Positions 1 through 5,001 of a stretch of 5,725 bases of DNA are shown here, one piece after another. The stretch is from contig JANXYE010000675.1 in the NCBI GenBank assembly GCA_025350285.1, forward strand, positions 1-5,725, read 5' to 3'. Made by a program: the position numbers and the translations under genes. This DNA is from Chloroflexota bacterium (GTDB lineage: Bacteria > Chloroflexota > Dehalococcoidia > Tepidiformales > Tepidiformaceae). The notes below the pieces were generated by a model. That model was not told where the DNA came from. It saw nothing but the letters and a program-made list of their open reading frames with translations, and did not search any database. Numbering within the stretch: position 1 is the first letter of the stretch; each line of letters starts with the position of its first letter.

Positions 1-225
1 CTCAAGCTCCACCAGGCGACAATCAGCTGAGGGAGGAGCCCGCCGGGCGCCATCGCCGGCCCCAATCGCCCTATCAAGGCCTCACCAGACCCCTCTACGA
101 CCCCAGGAGCCGAACAGTTGCGCACCTGGCCTGACGAGCTGACTTCCGCCCGGCGCAGCATCCACCCCGCGCAAACCGGCGACCCGCAACGTGATTCGTC
201 ACTAAACAGACAGGCTCCTAGCCCG
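1..225. other. No supportable gene; region downstream of comB
   Basis: I see no gene here. Plus-strand frames open at the left edge close early: one at position 30, the others near 135-142. Their short translations are rich in proline and arginine and match no family I recognise. The minus strand gives only short open stretches. I looked for tRNA features (T-loop consensus, paired acceptor) and for RNase P, tmRNA and SRP landmarks and found none. A 6-bp pairing GTTGCG (117-122) with CGCAAC (185-190) and an imperfect hairpin in bases 1-31 are the only structures noticed, and both could be chance. The stretch may hold the tail of an unrecognised upstream gene or the comB 3' untranslated region. 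There is no U-tract terminator after comB. Confidence 0.5.
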
Positions 226-939
226 CTAGCCCACTCTCCGGATTGTGGCCCATCCGGGGCCGATCGCGCTCACGACAGGCACGGCCCTGCTCGTGCCTTC
301 GCGCATCGCGAATTCGACATCCGCCCCGAGCCCAAGTCCGCGCAGCAACCCGGCGTGTCGCGATTCGCCGATGAGCGAGGGCGCCAGGCTTCCAGCGAGC
401 ACCGCCGCGTCGCCGGCTTCTGCCCCCGGCGCGGCCTCTCGCAAGAGCCGCACGAAGATTCCGGCTGCCGCGAAGTCTTCGAGCGAAAAGCGCATGCCAG
501 CTCCGTTTCCCGCCGCGACGATCACCACGCGCTCGTAGCGCCCGGCGACAGAGGCACAAACCGCCGCCGAGTTCGCGGCCGCCCCCACGACCACCGGGCC
601 AAGGGCCCCAACTCCAACCAGTGCCCGGGTCCCGTTCGTCGTGAAATGGACCGCGTCTCTTCCGGCTACCGCCAGCCGCCCGGCCTCGACCGGCGAGTTG
701 CCGGCGTCGAACCCCGGCGGGGCAAGCCCGTCTACCTCGCCGAGCAACAGCGCCCCGGTCGCTGCCGCCCGAACGCGGGCCGCCTCCAGATTGTCCATCG
801 CCGTCAGTTCGCGCAGACCGCGTTCGAACAGGACGGCGATGACCGTCGTCGCGCGGAGCACATCGATGACGACGAAGCAGTCGCCACCTGTGTACCCGGC
901 CTCCACGGGAAGGACAGCAACGTCGATCGAACGGATCAC
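226..939 (-). CDS. comB: 2-phosphosulfolactate phosphatase family protein (ComB-like)
   Basis: This is a 237-residue protein of the ComB family. In methanogens these Mg2+-dependent enzymes hydrolyse (2R)-phospho-3-sulfolactate to sulfolactate in coenzyme M synthesis. Visible family blocks, in order, are VVIDVLRATT (about residues 23-32), GEVDG (67-71) followed by GFDAGNSP (76-83), TTNGTRAL (100-107), FSLEDFAAAG (about 151-160) and a C-terminal D-V-E-F-A-M segment ending in a VPVV strand. Length is normal for the family. I chose the GTG at 939 because the family starts a few residues before the I-D-V-x-x-L-P-x-E-A strand; the open frame runs on to 1152 but would cross the murI start. The purine run AGAGG sits directly against this GTG, too close for a normal ribosome site, so the start is less certain than the product. 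It diverges from murI. No other coenzyme M genes are visible, so the substrate in this organism is unproven; family membership is firm, reaction is inferred. Confidence 0.88.
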   Translation of the reverse strand: MIRSIDVAVLPVEAGYTGGDCFVVIDVLRATTVIAVLFERGLRELTAMDNLEAARVRAAATGALLLGEVDGLAPPGFDAGNSPVEAGRLAVAGRDAVHFTTNGTRALVGVGALGPVVVGAAANSAAVCASVAGRYERVVIVAAGNGAGMRFSLEDFAAAGIFVRLLREAAPGAEAGDAAVLAGSLAPSLIGESRHAGLLRGLGLGADVEFAMREGTSRAVPVVSAIGPGWATIRRVG

Positions 940-980
940 CCTCTGAGCATCCGGCGGCGGGCGCTTTGGGGCACGTCCTG

Positions 981-986
981 TATCCT
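981..986 (+). promoter_or_regulatory. Putative -10 box of a leaderless murI promoter
   Basis: TATCCT fits the TANNNT form of a -10 element and lies 7 bases before the murI ATG. A start of transcription at or next to the A of the ATG would give a leaderless mRNA, which agrees with the lack of any purine-rich ribosome site before this ATG. No convincing -35 hexamer stands 16-18 bases upstream. The same hexamer occurs in the promoter before atpZ. Confidence 0.45.
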
Positions 987-993
987 CTCCGCA

Positions 994-1776
994 ATGGATC
1001 AGCGGCCGGTGGGCATGTTCGATTCGGGTGTGGGCGGCTTGAGCGTCCTTTCCGCCTTCCGTGAACTGGCCCCGAATGAGCGCGTCATCTACTTCGCCGA
1101 CACCGCCAACTTCCCTTACGGCCCCCGTCCCGCCGCTGATGTCCGTAAACACGCCTTCGCTATCACGAACCGGCTGCTGGCCGCGGGTGTGAAGCTCATC
1201 GTCGTCGCCTGTAACACCGCCTCAGCGGCCGCCATCGCCGACCTCCGCGAGGCGTTCCCTGTGCCCTTCGTGGGGATGGTGCCGGGGCTGAAGCCAGCCG
1301 TCCGCCAGTCTCGCTCCGGGAAAGTGGTCATCCTCGCCACGCCGGGCACCCTCGACGGCGAGCTTTACGCGCGCGTCGTCGATGAATTCGGCAGGGCGAC
1401 GAAGATAACGAACGCGGCCGGGGTAGGATTGGCCGAACTAGTCGAACGTGGCGAAGCGTCGTCCCCGGCCGCGCACGCCATTGTTCGCGAGGTCCTCGGC
1501 CCGGCAATCACCGCCGGCGCGGACACCGTCGTCCTCGGCTGCACCCACTACCCGTTCCTTGCCGGTGTCATCTGCGCCGAGTTCCCCGGCGTCGGTCTCG
1601 TCGATACGAGCGAGCCCGTGGCCCGCCGCGCCGTGCAGGTGCTCAGGGAACAGGGTCTCGAAGCGCCCCCCGGCGCGCCGGGAGGCATCGACATCATCGT
1701 CAGCGGCGACCGTGCCGCGTTTCGCACGGTCATGGAGAGCCTGGGCTTCGCCCCGGTACGGGAGGCGGTCGCGTGA
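994..1776 (+). CDS. murI: Glutamate racemase
   Basis: A cytoplasmic enzyme that interconverts L- and D-glutamate without cofactor, supplying D-glutamate for the peptidoglycan stem peptide. The 260-residue length is typical. The N-terminal FDSGVGGLSV block (residues 9-18) carries the Asp-Ser pair of the active site. The two catalytic cysteines are Cys73 in VACNTAS and Cys183 in LGCTHYP, with His185 beside the second. The conserved ADTANFPYG segment is at about 35-43. The ATG at 994 gives the usual short lead-in before FDSG; the same frame stays open back to 118, but that part is antisense to comB and shows no family resemblance. No ribosome site precedes the ATG, so translation may be leaderless. 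Its stop overlaps the GTG of pyrF by four bases, so the two are probably translationally coupled. It is the first gene of a likely murI-pyrF-DUF951-MFS transcript. Confidence 0.96.
   Translation: MDQRPVGMFDSGVGGLSVLSAFRELAPNERVIYFADTANFPYGPRPAADVRKHAFAITNRLLAAGVKLIVVACNTASAAAIADLREAFPVPFVGMVPGLKPAVRQSRSGKVVILATPGTLDGELYARVVDEFGRATKITNAAGVGLAELVERGEASSPAAHAIVREVLGPAITAGADTVVLGCTHYPFLAGVICAEFPGVGLVDTSEPVARRAVQVLREQGLEAPPGAPGGIDIIVSGDRAAFRTVMESLGFAPVREAVA
1761..1765 (+). promoter_or_regulatory. Ribosome binding site of pyrF
   Basis: GGAGG inside the last murI codons, 7 bases before the GTG at 1773. It fixes the pyrF start at the GTGA overlap with murI. Confidence 0.8.
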
Positions 1777-2567
1777 ACTACTTCGAACAGCTGAAGCGCC
1801 GCAGCGCCGAAATCGGATCGCTCGTCTGCGTCGGTTTGGACCCCGATGCGAAGCGCCACAAAGTTGGCGAAATCGGCGCCTACAACCGCGCCATCATTGA
1901 AGCCACCGCGCCCTACGCGGCTTGCTTTAAGCCAAACATCGCTTTCTACGAACAGTTCGGCATCGAAGGCCTGCGCCAGCTTGAGGCGACGATCGCCGCC
2001 ATCCCCAGCGGCATTCCCGTCATTGGCGATGTCAAGCGCGGGGACATCGGCAACACGGCCGCCGCCTACGCCCGCGCCATGTTCGAAGGCTGGGGGTTCG
2101 ACGCGATAACACTCAGCCCATACCTCGGGCGCGACTCCGTCGAGCCATTCCTCGCCTACGCGGACCGCGGCCTCTATCTCCTCTGCCGCACCTCCAACCC
2201 TGGCGCGGCTGACTTCCAGTACCTTCGGGTCGATGGCTCACGGCCACTTTTCGAGCACGTCGCGGTGACGGTCACAAGTTGGTCGCCATCCATCGGCCTG
2301 GTGGTTGGCGCGACCGCTCCGGCCGAACTCCAGGCTGTGCGCGAACTCGTGCCGAACGCGTCGTTCCTTGTCCCGGGCGTTGGCGCCCAGGGTGGCGATG
2401 CCGGCAAGACCATCCGGGCGGCGGGCGGGACGCCCGGCAGCATCGTCGTCAGCGCTACGAGAAGCATCATGTACGCTGGCGAGGGCCCCGGCTTTGCCGA
2501 GGCCGCCGCCGCCGCCGCGCGGGCGCTTCGCGATGAACTCGCCGCCGCTGTAGCCTCGTTGGTGTGA
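1773..2567 (+). CDS. pyrF: Orotidine-5'-phosphate decarboxylase (long, type 2 form)
   Basis: Catalyses the last step of de novo UMP synthesis, decarboxylating orotidine 5'-phosphate in the cytoplasm. The 264-residue length and motif order fit the longer type 2 branch of the family. Visible elements: VGLDPD (residues 20-25) with the substrate-binding Asp23; FKPN at 52-55; the catalytic DVKRGDIGNT stretch (86-95), in which Asp86, Lys88 and Asp91 form the charged D-x-K-x-x-D centre; the phosphate-binding loop PGVGAQGGD (201-209); and Arg230 in VSATRS near the C-terminus. The tail is alanine-rich, encoded by a short GCC repeat at about 2502-2516 that could be prone to slippage. The GTG start overlaps the murI stop by four bases and has a well-placed GGAGG. 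The stop in turn overlaps the next gene by four bases. No pyrE or other pyrimidine gene is adjacent. Confidence 0.96.
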   Translation: MNYFEQLKRRSAEIGSLVCVGLDPDAKRHKVGEIGAYNRAIIEATAPYAACFKPNIAFYEQFGIEGLRQLEATIAAIPSGIPVIGDVKRGDIGNTAAAYARAMFEGWGFDAITLSPYLGRDSVEPFLAYADRGLYLLCRTSNPGAADFQYLRVDGSRPLFEHVAVTVTSWSPSIGLVVGATAPAELQAVRELVPNASFLVPGVGAQGGDAGKTIRAAGGTPGSIVVSATRSIMYAGEGPGFAEAAAAAARALRDELAAAVASLV

Positions 2568-2758
2568 TCCTCGAAATCAATGAAGGAGAGCTCTGGCTTA
2601 TGCGCCGCCAGCACCCCTGTGGCGGCTGGGAGTTCCGCGTCTACCGAACCGGCGCCGATATTGGCATCGAGTGCACCACCTGCGGTCGCCGTGTGATGGT
2701 CGACCGTCGCCGATTTGAAAGCCGGGCCAAGCGCCGTGTCGATACAGCAGCCGGTTAG
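2564..2758 (+). CDS. DUF951 family small zinc-ribbon protein
   Basis: A 64-residue basic protein of unknown function that matches the DUF951 family. The family pattern is a short strand, then H-P-C-G, then a G-A-D segment, then C-x-x-C-G and a basic tail. Here these are His17-Pro-Cys19-Gly, GAD at 30-32, Cys37-x-x-Cys40-Gly and an arginine-rich end (residues 48-58). His17, Cys19, Cys37 and Cys40 look like a zinc site; the basic tail could suit nucleic acid or ribosome contact, but that is inference. The GTG at 2564 overlaps the pyrF stop (GTGA) and restores the N-terminal strand normal for the family, so I prefer it, although its upstream sequence is poor in purines. The ATG at 2600 has AAGGAG 11 bases before it and would give a 52-residue form lacking that strand. 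Its 3' end overlaps the start of the MFS gene. Confidence 0.85.
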   Translation: MILEINEGELWLMRRQHPCGGWEFRVYRTGADIGIECTTCGRRVMVDRRRFESRAKRRVDTAAG

Positions 2759-4061
2759 CGCCGCCGACGAGCTTGGGCTGCTCAAGCGCAGGCCCTTCCG
2801 CATGCTTGCGTATAGCCGCTTCTTCGCGACGGCCGCGGACAACGCGCTGAACTTCGGCCTCGTGCTCCTGATCGTCCAAGAGACCGACCTCGCGATCATG
2901 AGTTCGCTGCTCGTCCTTGCCCTGGTTGTTCCATCGACGGTCGTGGGCATCCTCGCCGGACACGCCGCCGACACGCTCCCCAAGCGCCCGCTGATCTTCC
3001 TTGGCAACCTCGCCCGCGCCCTGATTTGCATCTGGTTCGTGCGCGAAGGCGGCGGCGTCCTTTCCTTTTATGTGACGGCGATCGCCCTGGCCTGCGCGGG
3101 CGAGTTCGTTGGCGCGGCCTCCGGCGCGTTGCGGCCCGCGCTGGTCGAACGGGACGAGCTGGCGCGCGCTAACGCCCTCAACCAGGCCATTGGCAGCGCC
3201 GCTCAGTTCGCCGGGTTGGCCTTACTCGCCCCGCTCGTCCTGCGCCTCTTCGATAGCCCCGAGGCTCTCTTCCTCATCACGGCCCTCATGTATGTGACGG
3301 CCGGGGTTGCGGCGGTGCTCATCGGGGGCCGACGCCGCTCCCAACCAGAGAGCATCGGCGACGCGCAACCCCCGTCCGGGCTCCTCGCCGGTTGGCGCGT
3401 CCTACGTTCGGACCCGGCCATATCTCAAGCCGCCATCGAACTCACCCTCATCTCGCTAACCCTGATCATCCTCGGTGGGCTCGTCCCGAAGTTCATCTCC
3501 GATACGCTCGGCCTGCCGGTGGATGTCGGCGCGGCCATCCTCGTGCCGGGCGCCCTCGGCGTAGCGCTCGGGTTGCGCGTCGCGGGCTTCCTTGCGCACC
3601 GCGTGGCGCACGCCCTCCTGAGCACGATCGGGTTCATGCTCTTCGTCGTAATGCTCCTCGCACTCACGTTCGTCAACCAGGAGTTCAGCTTCCTGACCGG
3701 GTATGCCCTGTTCGCCTGGCTGGACCATGTGAACATCGGCAGCTTCGATGGCGCCGGCGTGCTGGCGGTGTTCATCATGGCGCCCCTCGGCTTCGCTTTC
3801 GCGACCGTCACCGTGTCGGGGCAGACCGTCCTCAACGACCTTGTGCCACTCCACCTCCAGGGCCGGGCGAACGCCACCCGCGGCGCTATCGCGGCCCTTA
3901 TCTCTACGCTGCCCGTACTCGGCGCCGGTTTGCTGGCCGACCTGGTTGGCGTGACCACGGTGATGGCGATCGTCTCGGCCGTCATTGGCGTCGCCGCGCT
4001 GAACAACTTCCGGCCGAGCCGGCGCCGGGTAACCCCGCCGGCCCTTTCGGAAAGTCATTGA
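2736..4061 (+). CDS. Major facilitator superfamily transporter (MFS_3/exporter-like)
   Basis: An inner-membrane protein of about 441 residues with roughly twelve hydrophobic segments. It opens with the L-L-x-x-R-x-F-R-x-L-x-x-x-R-F-x-x-x-x-A-D-N-A motif seen at the first helix of EntS-like and related secondary exporters. The inter-helix signature GHAADTLPKRPLI follows helix 2, and RPALVERDELARANALNQ follows helix 4; both are typical of this branch. A longer soluble link sits between the two six-helix halves (about 3325-3420). The substrate cannot be told from the sequence. The start is uncertain: TTG at 2715 and GTG at 2736 both lack a clear ribosome site, and the ATG at 2802 would cut into the first motif; I took GTG 2736. 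It overlaps the DUF951 gene, so the two are probably co-transcribed. Its last codons contain a hairpin, and its stop overlaps the -35 box of the next promoter. Confidence 0.85.
   Translation: MSIQQPVSAADELGLLKRRPFRMLAYSRFFATAADNALNFGLVLLIVQETDLAIMSSLLVLALVVPSTVVGILAGHAADTLPKRPLIFLGNLARALICIWFVREGGGVLSFYVTAIALACAGEFVGAASGALRPALVERDELARANALNQAIGSAAQFAGLALLAPLVLRLFDSPEALFLITALMYVTAGVAAVLIGGRRRSQPESIGDAQPPSGLLAGWRVLRSDPAISQAAIELTLISLTLIILGGLVPKFISDTLGLPVDVGAAILVPGALGVALGLRVAGFLAHRVAHALLSTIGFMLFVVMLLALTFVNQEFSFLTGYALFAWLDHVNIGSFDGAGVLAVFIMAPLGFAFATVTVSGQTVLNDLVPLHLQGRANATRGAIAALISTLPVLGAGLLADLVGVTTVMAIVSAVIGVAALNNFRPSRRRVTPPALSESH
4018..4047 (+). terminator. Hairpin in the 3' end of the MFS gene, possible weak terminator
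   Basis: GCCGGCG at 4018-4024 pairs perfectly with CGCCGGC at 4036-4042. Inside it GGG (4027-4029) can pair with CCC (4033-4035) around a TAA loop, leaving CC as a bulge. It is followed by CC and only three T residues, so it is a poor intrinsic terminator by E. coli standards. Its place just upstream of a new promoter suggests it may end or attenuate the murI-to-MFS transcript or protect its 3' end. It lies within coding sequence. Confidence 0.4.
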
Positions 4062-4087
4062 CTCCCTGATTCGGCGACTCCTATCAT
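4058..4087 (+). promoter_or_regulatory. Sigma70-type promoter of the bifunctional nuclease gene
   Basis: TTGACT (4058-4063) and TATCAT (4082-4087) are separated by 18 bases and are close to the consensus -35 and -10 boxes. The expected transcript start is around 4094, leaving a 5' leader of about 25 bases that contains the ribosome site. The -35 box overlaps the TGA stop of the MFS gene (4059-4061). Confidence 0.7.
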
Positions 4088-4105
4088 CGACGTGGAACCG
4101 TTCGC

Positions 4106-4110
4106 GGAGG
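4106..4110 (+). promoter_or_regulatory. Ribosome binding site that sets the nuclease gene start
   Basis: GGAGG, 8 bases before the GTG at 4119. It favours 4119 over the in-frame GTG at 4092, which lies only 4 bases after the -10 box and so could hardly be transcribed from this promoter. Confidence 0.8.
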
Positions 4111-4118
4111 GTGCTCAC

Positions 4119-4676
4119 GTGGCCGAAGTCGTCTCGCTGAAGGAACTGTCCATCGAGAGCATCCGCCTGAGCCTCATGAACTATCAGCGCGTCGTCATCC
4201 TGCGAGAGAAGAACGCCGACCGCTACTTGCCGATCTGGATCGGCCCGGCCGAAGCCGACGCCATCGCGGTCCGCCTCCAGGATGTTTCCGTGGCCCGCCC
4301 GCTGACCCACGACTTGCTCAAGAACACGATCGAGGTGCTCGGCGGGCGAGTGAGCCACATCATCGTGAGCGATCTCGCCAACGACACGTTTTTCGCGCGG
4401 ATCATGTTGGAAGTGAACGGCCAAATGGTCGAAATCGATTCGCGGCCGTCCGATGCCATCGCCCTTGCCGTGCGCACCGCGGCGCCGATCTACGCCGACG
4501 AGAGCGTCCTGGACCGTGCCGGTGTCGTGCTCGATGAGGAAGGCCAGCCCCAGAGCGCGAGCGATCTGGAGGGCGCCGGCAAGCCCACGGACCCGGCCGA
4601 GCTCGAACGGCTGGGAGCCTTCAAGGACTTCATCGAAGGGCTCGACCTCTCGGATTTCGACCAACGCAAAAAGTGA
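4119..4676 (+). CDS. Bifunctional nuclease family protein (DUF151/BFN domain)
   Basis: A 185-residue cytoplasmic protein with a BFN (DUF151) domain over about residues 5-140. Family signatures are YLPIWIGPAEADAIA (36-50), RPLTHDLL (60-67) and IDSRPSDAIALAVR (106-119), followed by the P-I-Y-A-D-E-S-V-L segment (123-131). The C-terminal ELERLGAFKDFIEGLDLSDF stretch is an acidic helix usual in longer bacterial members. Plant relatives have been reported to have DNase and RNase activity, and some bacterial relatives are tied to stress or development; the natural role in most bacteria, including this one, is unknown. The GTG at 4119 is chosen on its ribosome site and promoter position; using 4092 would add nine residues. 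It has its own promoter and stands alone between the MFS gene and the ATP synthase operon. Confidence 0.92.
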   Translation: MAEVVSLKELSIESIRLSLMNYQRVVILREKNADRYLPIWIGPAEADAIAVRLQDVSVARPLTHDLLKNTIEVLGGRVSHIIVSDLANDTFFARIMLEVNGQMVEIDSRPSDAIALAVRTAAPIYADESVLDRAGVVLDEEGQPQSASDLEGAGKPTDPAELERLGAFKDFIEGLDLSDFDQRKK

Positions 4677-4697
4677 TAGCCCAACGCCCGTATTAAC

Positions 4698-4727
4698 TTG
4701 CGCTTTTCGTCACAATCAACGTATCCT
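4698..4727 (+). promoter_or_regulatory. Promoter of the ATP synthase operon
   Basis: TTGCGC (4698-4703) and TATCCT (4722-4727), 18 bases apart, lie in the 91-base gap between the nuclease gene and atpZ. The spacing is the same as in the promoter at 4058-4087. The predicted transcript start is near 4734, giving a leader of about 34 bases. No terminator for the nuclease gene is evident, so read-through into atpZ is possible. Confidence 0.55.
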
Positions 4728-4754
4728 GCCGGTGGTCTGGAGCACGGGTTGCTC

Positions 4755-4759
4755 GAGGT
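4755..4759 (+). promoter_or_regulatory. Ribosome binding site of atpZ
   Basis: GAGGT within GAGGTGAT, a long match to the 16S rRNA 3' end, 8 bases before the GTG at 4768. It selects the GTG over the ATG at 4761, which is in another frame. Confidence 0.75.
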
Positions 4760-4767
4760 GATGCGCC

Positions 4768-4995
4768 GTGGGCGGTTGGCTCGGTCCAACAGCCTCACTG
4801 CTGGGTATCGGTTGGTACTTCGGCACGTGCATCATCCTCGGCGTGGTTGTCGGCCGCTGGGTCGATTCCCGAACCGGTCTCGAGCCTACATTCACCCTGA
4901 TCGGAATCATGCTAGGATTGGCCACCGCATTCGTCGGCGGTCTCCGCATGCTCCTGCCAGTTTTGCGCCGGTTCGGGGACCGGCCCCCGGAGTGA
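4768..4995 (+). CDS. atpZ: AtpZ/AtpI-type ATP synthase accessory membrane protein
   Basis: A 75-residue inner-membrane protein with two hydrophobic segments at about residues 10-29 and 41-63, joined by the family turn GRWVDSRTGLEP (29-40). This G-R-W-x-D-x-x-x-G-x-x-P turn followed by a glycine-rich second helix and an arginine is characteristic of the AtpZ (ATPase gene 1) family. Relatives sit at the head of F-type ATP synthase operons. AtpI helps assemble the c-ring, and AtpZ with AtpI has been proposed to form a Ca2+/Mg2+ transporter. Here atpB follows directly, so no separate atpI gene lies between them. It starts with GTG behind a strong ribosome site, is first in the atp operon, and ends seven bases before atpB begins. 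Confidence 0.88.
   Translation: MGGWLGPTASLLGIGWYFGTCIILGVVVGRWVDSRTGLEPTFTLIGIMLGLATAFVGGLRMLLPVLRRFGDRPPE
4989..4992 (+). promoter_or_regulatory. Ribosome binding site of atpB
   Basis: GGAG within GGAGTGAG, overlapping the end of atpZ, 9 bases before the TTG at 5002. It supports TTG as the true start, the next in-frame ATG being at 5059, inside the first hydrophobic segment. Confidence 0.6.
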
Positions 4996-5001
4996 GCTGA
5001 C

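Noticed and set aside
117..190. A 74-base segment with pairing ends (GTTGCG/CGCAAC), considered as a tRNA on the minus strand
   Set aside because: There is no T-loop consensus, no D-arm or anticodon stem pairing, and the seventh acceptor pair fails.
118..993. Long plus-strand open frame continuous with murI, which would add about 290 residues to the racemase
   Set aside because: It is antisense to comB, whose minus-strand frame shows clear family motifs. The translation is arginine- and proline-rich without family resemblance, and murI proteins start just before FDSGVGG as at 994.
2502..2516. Five GCC repeats near the pyrF end, considered as a phase-variable tract
   Set aside because: A triplet repeat cannot shift the frame, and it encodes a plain alanine-rich C-terminal helix common in GC-rich genomes.
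2174..3031. 285-codon minus-strand open frame opposite pyrF, DUF951 and the MFS gene
   Set aside because: It crosses three overlapping plus-strand genes with recognised motifs; its serine/alanine/threonine-rich product is a shadow.
4092..4118. Upstream GTG as start of the nuclease gene
   Set aside because: It lies 4 bases after the -10 box and has no ribosome site, while GTG 4119 has GGAGG at ideal spacing and matches the family N-terminus.
3456..4664. 402-codon minus-strand open frame opposite the MFS and nuclease genes
   Set aside because: It spans two convincing plus-strand genes plus their promoter, and its product is a charged, H/D/R-rich sequence typical of the antisense of GC-rich genes.
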